A DNA stretch of 64,000 bases from Desulfatibacillum aliphaticivorans DSM 15576 (GTDB taxonomy: Bacteria > Desulfobacterota > Desulfobacteria > Desulfobacterales > Desulfatibacillaceae): positions 166,166-230,165 of the forward strand of contig NZ_AUCT01000001.1 in assembly GCF_000429905.1 (NCBI RefSeq). The letters run 5' to 3'. A model generated the notes under the pieces. That model did not search any database. It saw nothing but the letters and a program-made list of their open reading frames with translations, and was not told the DNA's origin. Within the stretch, counting starts at the first letter, position 1. Every line of letters starts with the position of its first letter. Shown here piece by piece: positions 9,167 through 18,500 of this stretch. Position numbers and translations under genes: made by a program.

Positions 9167-9640
9167 GACGATCTTTAGAGGTTAACGAAAACTCCGAAGG
9201 TGATTCCAAGCCCCGTCCGCTGCAATAGCCGCCGATCTTCGTCATCCCCGTGGAGGGCGGCGGCGGGATGATTGCCTTTTTATGCAATCATCGTGACGCC
9301 GTCCCGAAAACGGGGACCCAGAGTCATTGTGCAAAAAATGCAGGGCGTGGATTAAAAGAATGAGCAAGTTATTCGAATGATAGCAACTTGGTAATACAGG
9401 GGAGTGTTTTTCCGGGCGGCACAAAAACCCAAGGACAAAGACCCTGGATTCCCGATAAGGAAGGGTTGGGAGACCCAACCCCTACAAGGATTGTAGACGC
9501 TCGGGGAACTACTAACAAAAAAATCGGGATGGGAAACACCCTGCCCCTACGCGGGCGCGGCAAGCGGCGTCCTTACGTGCTCTTGGAATACCTGGGAATG
9601 GCGGATGGAAGACGCTCGGAATGACGAAGAAAAATCTCCA

Positions 9641-9705
9641 AACCACGGAACGCACGGACGCCGCGGAAGTTTTTAAATTCCGTGTTTTCTGTGTCTTCCG
9701 TGGTT
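9641..9705. repeat. dispersed CCACGGA hairpin, copy 3
   Basis: It starts AACCACGGAACGCACGGA and ends TCTTCCGTGGTT, with an imperfect stem and a T/A-rich loop. It belongs to the same family as 2155-2219 and 5199-5253. Confidence 0.7.
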
Positions 9706-9887
9706 AAAAAAATCATTTTGGAAAAGGAATCCTCTGGCAAAGGCGCCTTGGCGCGAAGCACCATTGAAAAATTTTTGATTAAACTTTTTTGCCGCTTTGC
9801 GGCGTGTAGATAAAGAGTTTGCCGCCGGAGGCGCGTAGTTATTCCTTTTTTGCAGTTATGTAGTTAATCTGTTTCGCTTTTTCGATT

Positions 9888-10814
9888 TTAGTAGCCTGCG
9901 GCTTGTTGCAGCAGGTACAGGACGTCTTTAGGTTCAACGCCGTCCTGGCCCGGGTCTGTTATGGAGCAGGCGCAGGGCTGATCCAGGTTGGACGCCAGCA
10001 CGCGCAGGCTCAGGCCCGCCTCATAAATCTCACTGCCGGCGTTTGTGGTTTCCAGGGCAAGGGATTGAGCCTCGGCCACGGCGAATTCCTGGTCGAATTG
10101 CATGGCGATGGTCGCCCACACGGGCGGGCCGTCCGTTCCGCGCAGGATGACCAGGATCAACTCTTTTTCCCCCTCGGGAGTCCAATTGACGCCGTCTTCT
10201 CCGAACACATTGGACAGATTCAGGCTGACCGTATCGTCTTGTGCGCCGTCGCCCACATAGGCTGAAACCCCGTGCCTGGTTCGGGGGCAAAACGCGGAGG
10301 CTACGTAACCCTCGACGTCGAGCGTTCCAGACCCGTCGTCCAGTTGGATGGCCAGTATGGGCGTATTGGCGGCGAATCCGGCCGCCTTGGGCGTTTTAAC
10401 CGAACGGGTTCCGGTTTCGGGATAAGTCAGAGTCTCGCCGCTGTCGTAGGCAATGGCTGCGGTAAAATAGTATCCCGTGTCCGGCTTGAGGCCGGAAACC
10501 CTTATTTTATACAGGCCAAGGGCCTTGGCTTTTTCCCGAAAGGCGTATTTGGCGGACATGGCCTCGTAAGCGTCGGCCGCAAGGGGATCTCCTCCGCTCA
10601 AGGGAAAGGCCCGGACAACCACCTCGTCGCCCGCCTCGATGGTTCCTGCGCTGTCCGTATAGACCGTGACCGAAGGCTCGCCGTCCGGGTCCGCCTGCCA
10701 CAGGACGTCAAACCCGCCGGGGGTTACGTCCAGAAGACACACGCCGGGCTCGGCAAGGGCGTGCCCCGCCGCCAGGATCATTACCGCTGCAATCATGCAA
10801 CATATTTTTTTCAT
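9888..10814 (-). CDS. secreted fibronectin-III-like protein with half-dockerin tail
   Basis: The 308-residue product carries a signal peptide (cleavage after ALA, residue 21). One fibronectin type III-like domain covers about residues 25-150, with SGLKPDTGYYFTAAIAYDSGE typical of its F and G strands. The remainder is beta-rich, and the final residues DGVEPKDVLYLLQQAAGY resemble the second helix of a dockerin/EF-hand module. It is the last gene of the four-gene secreted operon; its ATG overlaps the TGA of the rhodanese gene by four bases. A surface or periplasmic binding role is likely. No enzymatic motif is seen. Confidence 0.7.
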   Translation of the reverse strand: MKKICCMIAAVMILAAGHALAEPGVCLLDVTPGGFDVLWQADPDGEPSVTVYTDSAGTIEAGDEVVVRAFPLSGGDPLAADAYEAMSAKYAFREKAKALGLYKIRVSGLKPDTGYYFTAAIAYDSGETLTYPETGTRSVKTPKAAGFAANTPILAIQLDDGSGTLDVEGYVASAFCPRTRHGVSAYVGDGAQDDTVSLNLSNVFGEDGVNWTPEGEKELILVILRGTDGPPVWATIAMQFDQEFAVAEAQSLALETTNAGSEIYEAGLSLRVLASNLDQPCACSITDPGQDGVEPKDVLYLLQQAAGY

Positions 10815-11566
10815 TGCGGAATCTCCCTGGTAATGGTCTTTTTTACAGGCCTGCCCTTGGATTGCAGGGTGGGCTCGCCGCCGGCCAGGATGATGAAACG
10901 ATGCATGCCCGCAGCCCTGAGATGCCGGGCGTATTCCTGGGCCTTGCCGTCTCCGTTATCGATGAGTACAAGCAGGTCCCGGGCGTTGGAATTATCCACC
11001 AGCCCGGACGATTTCCGGCCCGTCTTAACCACCCGGGCTTTGGGAAACAATGCCTGCAGATCAGCCAACGCTTCGCCGCCTTCCTTCCGGGCGCTCTCTT
11101 TCCGCAGATCCACCAGCAGCACGTCGGGGTTGGTTTCCACAGCGCGTGACAGCATGTTGTAGGTCACATACTGAAAACTCTCCTCGCTGAGCCCGCTGGG
11201 GCCCGTGGCTGCGTATCCCAGGGCGGCCCACCGGCTGAAACCGCCGTCCAGCCGCTCGGCCGTAATCCCCTCCCGCGCGTTCAGGGAGTCCAGGCATTCG
11301 TCCTCCCATTCAATGACGATGCCATCGCCGTAGATCACCACTTGGCCCAAGGGAGGCAGGTTTTTCTCCTGGCACACGCTGGCCGGAATATTGATGGCTC
11401 CGGGAATATGGGACTTGCTGTAATGAAAGGACGGACGCACGTCCACCACCGTGGGCGGATCGCCGGATTTCAGCATGGCGTCCAGGGCTTCGGGGCTCAG
11501 GCAATGGCCCGATTGCGCGCCCAGGATCAGCGCGGCTATGGTCAGCAAATAAACAAGGGGTTTCAT
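10811..11566 (-). CDS. exported double-rhodanese-domain protein lacking catalytic cysteines
   Basis: This 251-residue protein has an N-terminal signal sequence (hydrophobic residues 4-18) and two rhodanese-like domains. The first spans about residues 25-125, with VVDVRPSFHYSKSHIPGAINIP as its typical CH2A motif. The second spans about 130-245, with LLVDLRKESA. Active rhodaneses hold a cysteine in the loop after the central strand. Here the loops read VVIYGDGIVIEWE and LVLIDNGDGKAQE, without cysteine, so sulfur transfer is unlikely and a binding or structural role is inferred. The ATG shares one base with the upstream TAA (TAATG), and GGGAGGAG lies upstream, so translation is probably coupled. 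A start 24 bases upstream is rejected because it overlaps this site. Confidence 0.75.
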   Translation of the reverse strand: MKPLVYLLTIAALILGAQSGHCLSPEALDAMLKSGDPPTVVDVRPSFHYSKSHIPGAINIPASVCQEKNLPPLGQVVIYGDGIVIEWEDECLDSLNAREGITAERLDGGFSRWAALGYAATGPSGLSEESFQYVTYNMLSRAVETNPDVLLVDLRKESARKEGGEALADLQALFPKARVVKTGRKSSGLVDNSNARDLLVLIDNGDGKAQEYARHLRAAGMHRFIILAGGEPTLQSKGRPVKKTITREIPQ

Positions 11567-14500
11567 TATTGCTCCTCCCAAGGATTCCAATCGTTCACGG
11601 CCTGAGCCATGTCCACAAGCAGAACGCTTGACGCCGGGATGACAAAGTCTTCCCCGGCAAGTTCGCCGTTTCCATCAATATACGCCACGGACCAGCGGCC
11701 GGCGGCGGAGTTAAGACCGCGCACAGCGTTTACGTTTTCAACGCCCAGGGACTTGATCAGCGTCCAGGCGGTCAAGTCGTCCGGGAAATACGATCCAGAC
11801 AGCACATTCAGGCCTTCGGCCAGGGCTGGGATGGGATTGCCTTCCATGCCCAGTTCCAGCAGATTGGCGGCGCCTAAATCCGTCCATACAAAGGTTCCGG
11901 CTTCCAGGCTGAAATTCTCGCCCTGAGCCGCACCGTCCGCCCACGTTGCCGTCTCCATGACCGGTGCGGGCGCCAGGGACGTAAAGCGCGACACCGAAGC
12001 CGCGCCTGCCTTGGCGTTGTATTCTTCCAGCAATGTGTACGCATCGGAGCATGCGTCAACCATGGTCTGGGTGACGACCACGCAGTTGGCGCCCGAAAAC
12101 ACGGCCTGGGTTTTGGGAATCGGGACGATGCTCACCGAAGATCCCGACTGGCAAACCAGCTTGCCCGCCGCAAGGCGGGGCGATTCCATTTGCGTGGAAG
12201 CGCCGGTCAACTGCATCCAGGCGCCGGTTCCCAAAACCAGGGTGCGGATGTTCTGCATGTCCGCGCCCATGCTGTCTTCTTCATAGGTTATAAAGCGCCC
12301 GTTGATGCTGGGCAGGGTTTCGTTTTCGTCAGTGGCGGTCAGGCGGCGGACCTTGCGGTCGGACGTGGCGCAGCCGAAAATATCGTTCTGCCCTTCCCTG
12401 TTATCCTGCCACACCAGCCACCCTGCGCCCAGGTCCGGGCGATACTGGCCGTCGATGCTGTCGGTGATGCGGTAAACCTCGCCGGTCAGGATGTCGGTCA
12501 TGTAGATTTCGCCCCATCCCGTATCCCGCATGTCCTGCCAGGCGCACCAGCGGCCCCAGACCGTGGGATAAAGCTGGTCGAATGACGAGGAATCCGCGCC
12601 CACGGTCACGTTGTTTTCCAGGTCGTAAATCCTGACCTGCCAGGGATCGTCCGGGTTGTCCGAGGCCTTGGCCTCGTAAACCACAAAAGGCCAATGCACG
12701 TCCGGCCGCTGCTCGTCCGTATCCCCGCTTTGGGTGATGTTCACGGCTTCGGTCCCGGCAAGCAGATCCTTGATCATGATATCCCGCACGCCGTCAGCCT
12801 GCACGGCCTCCCACACGACCATCCTTCCGTCCGTGGCCGGGTTCTGCTGATTCAAAGACTCGGTCGTGACCGCGTAGGGAGACGCCGCCTCATTGGCCAG
12901 ATCCTGGGCCATGATGTTCCAGGTCCCGGTTTCCTGGCTCTGCCAGACCGCAAAACGCCCCCTGGCGTCCGGATTGGAGGATTGGGCGCCGCCGCTGACG
13001 GCGGTTCCGGCCATCTCGCGGATTTCCACGATCCTCGACGCATAATCCGCATTGCCCAGGGCGTCGGTCAGGGTCAGGCGGATGGTGTACCATCCCGCCG
13101 GAACCAGGTTGCCGGCATCGTCCCTGCCGTTCCATGTCACGTCCAGATCCTGTCCCACCTGCTGGGCTTGCATGGTGCGCATCAGGGTCAAATCGCTGAA
13201 GTCATGCCCGTACATATAATCCACCAGCCACGTGAACGACGTGGGCGAATCCTGGCTTTGCCAGTCAACGCCGGTCTTGCCGATGAAATCAAGCACGTGC
13301 GTGTCTTCGGTCAGGCGATCCAGTTCCACGGTTTCCGTGATGGGCGCTTCCGCATGAAAATATCCCGCGTCAATGCGATACCGGAACATATCCGCGCCGG
13401 AAAAGCCGAACCGCGCCTCGTCTTCCGCCGAAGGAATGGCAAACTCCGCATGCCCCATGATGGGCGGCGCCGAGGCGTCCACGCTCCAGGTGACAGTCAA
13501 AGCATCGCTTTCGGGCAAATAATCGCCGTGAGCGTTCCGGGCGTTTACGGTGAGCGTTTGCCGGCCGTCGCTGAGCCCGTTCAGGGAAATGGTTTGCAAA
13601 ATCGGATATTCCGCGCTCCAATCCCCGCCGTTAAGCTGATACTTGTAATAATCCGCCAGAACCCCGCCCACCGTCAGGGTTGCGGAATCGCTCCGGGTGG
13701 GAGTGGAGGGAACGCCTTCCAGCGCGGGCCAGGCCAGAACCCCGGAAAAAACGTCCACCTGTGCGTCCACATAACCCGCGTCGCTGGCGACGGTGGCGGT
13801 GATCCGCAAGGAATCCGGCCGCAAAGCCGTCATGGCGCCGGCGGCGTAAAGCGCGTTCAAATCCAAGCCAAAGCCATCCACGGCCGGGCCTCCGCCGGGC
13901 ACGGCCACCGTGGCGGTCTTGACCTCTTCGGTGTTGCCCTCGCTGTCCTTCGAGTAATACTCGATGGTGTGCACGCCGGACTCGTCGATGAAGAACGGAT
14001 AAGCCGGCTCAAAATCCCCCTCCCCATCCACGCGCACCTTGGTGCCCACCGGGCTGGCGTCTTCCACCGTAAAATAGAGCCAGGTGTCCGGGGTTACGTA
14101 AGTCACGCCCTCCAACGTCGAGGAGGAGCCGGAAAAGCGCAGGGTGGTGACCGGCGCCGTGAAGTCCGGCGCCGGATCGGAATAGGTTACCGTATAGGCA
14201 TAATCCCCCAGGCTCACAAAATCGAAGATATTAAGGTATTCGCTCCGGTCGTTGGTTATGGGATCATAACGAATATTCAGCCAGGTATTAGGCTCGGCCA
14301 GCGTCTTGCCGTCGTTGCGCACAACCTGATCGATTTCCCGGGTGAACTGGGCCAAATCCTCCACCCGCATATACACCCAACCCTCCACGTCCGCATGCAC
14401 CGTAACCGTGGCCACGTTTTCGTCGCCGATGACCGCTGCCCCGGACAGGTAGTTGACGGGGTTTGTGGTGCAATCGCTTTCATACACGGTGTCGGGAATC

Positions 14501-15525
14501 ATATTCTCGTCCCGGTCCGTATCCGCCAAAAAATCCAGGATGCCGTCCCGGCCAGGCAGGTCGCATAAAACCTCCTGGGCGATAAAATGAGTGTCCACGC
14601 TGGTGATGAGCGAAGTGTCCTCCCCGCCCAAATCCGTGCTATGAGTGTAAGTAGCCGAAAAATCCACAAACTCGCCGGAGAGGCTTGTGATCATGTCCCA
14701 GGCGCCCTTGGCGCAGCCTCCGGGCTGGACGTCGCCCAGGTTCACGGTCAGGTTGGCGTCATCCAACGGAGAATCCATCACCCGGCATCCCAGCAACTGG
14801 GCGATCAAAATCAAACCCTGGGTGTTTTCCACGATCACCGGCTGTTGAGACCGGATTTGCACGTCACGGGCCGTTCCGTATCCTTCGTTGTGCACAAGCA
14901 CACCCAAGGTAAACGGGATGGGGCTTTCCACCACGTTCGGGGTGAACGGATTGTCGCCGTCCACGTCGCGAGGCTGAAAATAGGTGATGGCCAGCCTGGG
15001 TTCGGGCCGCACCGTGATGGTGTCGGGAATGACGTCCAGGGTTTCCGGGTCGATTTCCACGTCATAAAGCGCCCCGGAAAGACTGGCGCCCACTTTGTAA
15101 ATCTGGCCGCTGACTTCCGTCCCTCCGGCGTCGGTTTTGGGGATGATAAACCACTCAATGGTTATGCTTTCCCCCGCCTGAATGGTTCCGTCCCCGTCGA
15201 TGGAGGAAATATTGGTCAAATCCGGGGGCGTGACGAAAAACATATCCGAGGCGTCCGCATCCTCCCCGCCCTCTTCCGTTGCAGGCTTGATAAAGGTCAG
15301 AGCCGCCGCAAAATCCGTGATCGGCGCCTCGGACTCGTTGTTGGTAAGCTCCAGGGTGGCCAGAAATCCCACCCGTTCAAAGGTCAGCTCCTGCAAAATC
15401 TGGATTTTAACGCCCGCGCACACGCCGCGAAACTCCTGCACGGCCAGGGCGTTTTGCCCCAAGACCAAAAGGAGGAGTACACAAGCCAAACCGGTTATTC
15501 TGATGAATGAGGTTGTCTTTTTCAT
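11566..15525 (-). CDS. large secreted beta-propeller and Ig-like domain protein
   Basis: The 1319-residue protein is exported by an N-terminal signal peptide (hydrophobic core about 10-26). The first 800 residues are beta-rich and contain CARDB-like and Ig-like stretches. Around 795-830 lies a FlgD-type Ig motif (WNGRDDAGNLVPAGWYTIRL). Residues about 855-1115 form six TolB-like propeller blades, each with a VWQ/VYE strand and a D/NIM, EIY or DIF ending (for example VWQDNREGQNDIF). No catalytic motif is visible. It is translationally coupled to the giant protein upstream by an ATGA overlap, and AAGGAGG lies seven bases before its ATG. A role as extracellular partner, adhesin or scaffold for the giant Hint protein is inferred from operon structure only. 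Confidence 0.75.
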   Translation of the reverse strand: MKKTTSFIRITGLACVLLLLVLGQNALAVQEFRGVCAGVKIQILQELTFERVGFLATLELTNNESEAPITDFAAALTFIKPATEEGGEDADASDMFFVTPPDLTNISSIDGDGTIQAGESITIEWFIIPKTDAGGTEVSGQIYKVGASLSGALYDVEIDPETLDVIPDTITVRPEPRLAITYFQPRDVDGDNPFTPNVVESPIPFTLGVLVHNEGYGTARDVQIRSQQPVIVENTQGLILIAQLLGCRVMDSPLDDANLTVNLGDVQPGGCAKGAWDMITSLSGEFVDFSATYTHSTDLGGEDTSLITSVDTHFIAQEVLCDLPGRDGILDFLADTDRDENMIPDTVYESDCTTNPVNYLSGAAVIGDENVATVTVHADVEGWVYMRVEDLAQFTREIDQVVRNDGKTLAEPNTWLNIRYDPITNDRSEYLNIFDFVSLGDYAYTVTYSDPAPDFTAPVTTLRFSGSSSTLEGVTYVTPDTWLYFTVEDASPVGTKVRVDGEGDFEPAYPFFIDESGVHTIEYYSKDSEGNTEEVKTATVAVPGGGPAVDGFGLDLNALYAAGAMTALRPDSLRITATVASDAGYVDAQVDVFSGVLAWPALEGVPSTPTRSDSATLTVGGVLADYYKYQLNGGDWSAEYPILQTISLNGLSDGRQTLTVNARNAHGDYLPESDALTVTWSVDASAPPIMGHAEFAIPSAEDEARFGFSGADMFRYRIDAGYFHAEAPITETVELDRLTEDTHVLDFIGKTGVDWQSQDSPTSFTWLVDYMYGHDFSDLTLMRTMQAQQVGQDLDVTWNGRDDAGNLVPAGWYTIRLTLTDALGNADYASRIVEIREMAGTAVSGGAQSSNPDARGRFAVWQSQETGTWNIMAQDLANEAASPYAVTTESLNQQNPATDGRMVVWEAVQADGVRDIMIKDLLAGTEAVNITQSGDTDEQRPDVHWPFVVYEAKASDNPDDPWQVRIYDLENNVTVGADSSSFDQLYPTVWGRWCAWQDMRDTGWGEIYMTDILTGEVYRITDSIDGQYRPDLGAGWLVWQDNREGQNDIFGCATSDRKVRRLTATDENETLPSINGRFITYEEDSMGADMQNIRTLVLGTGAWMQLTGASTQMESPRLAAGKLVCQSGSSVSIVPIPKTQAVFSGANCVVVTQTMVDACSDAYTLLEEYNAKAGAASVSRFTSLAPAPVMETATWADGAAQGENFSLEAGTFVWTDLGAANLLELGMEGNPIPALAEGLNVLSGSYFPDDLTAWTLIKSLGVENVNAVRGLNSAAGRWSVAYIDGNGELAGEDFVIPASSVLLVDMAQAVNDWNPWEEQ

Positions 15526-18500
15526 AAGGCGCCTCCTTCCCCGGCGCCGCAGCGTTCGTGGACAAGCACCCCGCCGGCGAAAAAGGACCGGTTCCTGGTC
15601 ACGTCCAGGCTGTAAACGTCAGCTTCCTTGTCTATGGCCCGGTTTCGCGTGACCACGGCGGGCAGGTTTCCGGGCCGGGAAAGGATGTCATTCACCTCGA
15701 CCTCCCTGGCCTTGGTCCAACCGTTTTCCCGGGTGTAGAACAGGTGGCCGTCCGTGGTGACGATGCGCTGCACCAGGCCGTCCTCCATCTCCACCCATAT
15801 CTCGCGCAGGCTTGGGGATCCCCGCTTGGTTTTTCGCCGGACCTTGTCCGGCTTGCCGTCAAAGCCCATGACATTATCGCCCGCCTCCACGAGCTCAATG
15901 GGCTTTTCGGTTCCGTCCGCCATCAAAACCGGCGTTCCCTGGGCGAAACAGGGCGGGCCTCCTCCATAGGTCCAGGCCCCGTTGCCTGACACTCCGGGTG
16001 GGGCGTCGGGCACGGACCCGGTATCCTTGATTTTGAATATCTTCTGCCACAGGCAGCTAAAGACATTGGCTATAAAATCCCAGGGGCCTTGCATGACGTC
16101 GGCCATGGCTTTCAGAGTCAGGAACATGGTGGCCGCCGCCAGGACCGCCCCGCCGCTGGTGATGCAAACGCCGTTGGCCATCATGCGCGATATCATGGCC
16201 TTGAGCGCTTTGCCCAGTCCCTGGTAACCGCCCAGAACGCAATCCAGGAAATCCTCCCAATCTCCGTCGTCCGGGTCCGGAAGTTCACCCCAACCGCTCT
16301 TGGAGGGCCGGGAGCCTTTTTTGGATATAGGAAATGGATCGTCAGCCGAATTGACGCTGCTTTTTCGTGCAGACCCTGAGTCGTCCTCATCGCCGAAATA
16401 GCACACCCGATATGGAATGATCATACTCTGGTTGGCGCCCAGGACGGGCACGTACTCGATCAAGGGAACCAGCGAACCCCAGGACACGTTAAAGGATTCT
16501 ATGGTCAGGTTTTGCGCGGCCATTAGCCCCACGTTGCTCACTTCCACGCTGAATGTGTCCGAGAACCCGGCCACAACGTTTGTATATTCCTTGTATGAGG
16601 GATCCAGCACAAGCACCGGCATGGGCACATGGGTCATGAAGGTCTGCTCCAGCACGATTTCGTACCGGTCCGTAAACGGCACAGGCTCCACGGAAAAATT
16701 GATGTTCACAAAGCTCCGGGACAAAATGCAGTTCTCCTGCACCGTCTGCTCGGGAATGATCTCCACCACGCCGGTCTCGGAACTGCAGCCCGAGGCGCTC
16801 ACCTGCCAGGACCACATCCCTTCCTGAATCCCCGATATAAGCGCCTGCCCGTTCTGGTCGGTTTCCGCGATGTCCAACTGCACCCCAATGGTGTTGTTGT
16901 ACAACCTTACCTTGGCGCCCTCCACCTTCTGTCCCACGATGTCGTCCACCACAAACAACACGTCGCCTTCCAGGGCCGAGGTGACGTTCACATACACGGG
17001 GATTTCAAACTCCTGGATGGAATTGCTTCCCGTGACCCTAAAGACATCGTTGTGATATCCGAACTCCGTATCGTCCGGCGGGACCAGAACCACGTCAAAG
17101 GACCGGGACTCCCCGACTGCGATGTCGCCCAATTCCACGGCGCCGTCGTCTCCCAAAGGCAGGTTTGTCTGCATCCAGGAAATATTCTCCGGCGGCGTCA
17201 CCTTGGCGTCCTCCAGGGTTTCCTGGCCCATGTTGCTGAAGGTCACGGTCCGGGTTTTGATGTCCCCCCGATCCATGGCAAGATCCAGGTAGCCCTGTTC
17301 CGGAGAATCCACCGCGATCAGCGGATTGGCCGGCAGGCAATACACCGTGGCCGTCATGACCGCGGTTGCTCCCATGTCTGAAACAAAAGTTAAAACGGCT
17401 ATGGCTTCGTCCGGCGCGTCCGCCCCGGTATGCAAGGTGCACGGCGCATTCACATACCCCCTTGCGGGCACGGTAATTTCCCCGGGGTTGAAGTTAAAGT
17501 CAAAGTCCAGGTCGTCTATAGCAGTCCGGTTTCCTTCCGCATCCTCCACAAAAGCCTCGAACGACGCCGAAGCCAAATTCATGTTGGAAGTTCCAGGATT
17601 CATGAGGTTGACGTCAAAATCCAGGGACCGGGCCTGGGTAGTGCGGATTTCCGCGTTGGGCGACGTGCAGTACATGCGCTGTAGCGTAAAATAGTCATGC
17701 ACCAACGCGTCCTCGTTCGACGGGTGGGCCGCCCACACGGTGATCCTGCCGGACAGGCCCACGCTGGGGACATAACTCAAGGAGTAGGAACCGTCGGCTT
17801 CCGTGGTCACTGCCTCAAACCAGTTGTATCCCCACAGGGAAAAGCCGATCTTTAAGGGCGCATTGCCCACGGGCTCGTCCGTGGCAGTATCGCGCGCATA
17901 GCCGCTTATGACCACGGCCGCCCCGTCAACATAGGCGTCCTGATCGCACTGGGCCGTGCCGTAATATGGCAGGACGTCGGCCGAAGCCAGGGTTTTGTCT
18001 TCCACAGGCCCCAGGGAGGTTTCCGTATCCAGGCCAAGGTCATGATACACTTTTTCCACGCCCGCAAAGATCAAAAGCGCGTCCCCTTCCTGCACGCCGG
18101 AGGGAACCAGAACCTGAATGTCCACGCAAACCTCGGTTCCGGGCGCCAAAGAGTAATACAAGGTTCCGTCCGGCATGGCCGCCGCCCCCGAGGGATATCC
18201 CACGCTATAGCCCCGGGCCAGTTCCAGGCCGTCGGCTGTGCGCACCGCCGCGTACATGTCGCCAGCGGACAGGCCGCCGTTCCTGGCCAGGATGACGTCC
18301 ATGACGTCATGCCCCTTGTTCACAAGGCAGGCCTGGACATTCAATGTAACGCCGGCCACGGGGCTGCTTTGCAGAGCCAGGTTGATCATGCCCGAAGGCC
18401 AGTAAATGTCGTCCAGGATATTTTGGCCGCGATACTCCACCTGCCCATTGTCCGGATATTCCACAAAGGCCTGCACCTGGACAGCCCTCTCGTTCAGGCT

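Larger units (their letters stand above)
8876..9887. other. kilobase of degenerate repeats, no gene seen
   Basis: The gap holds a hairpin at 9117-9166 (ATCCCGGC/GCCGGGAT and GGGACGG/CCGTCCC), sequences of the type GGATTCCCGATAAGG near 9447, fragments of the CAGGCAGGATACGGCTCTGC type near 9008 that resemble the long repeats of 27-32 kb, the CCACGGA hairpin at 9641-9705 and a GCCGCCGGAGGC unit at 9746-9835. Open frames here are short and cross repeat borders, so none is called. Confidence 0.55.

Noticed and set aside
12694..14568. Long open frame (624 codons) on the plus strand
   Set aside because: It is antisense to the propeller/Ig gene and arises from the GC-rich codon use of that gene. Its composition is unlike a protein and no ribosome-binding site is present. 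The same holds for 5708-7162 and 37196-38521.
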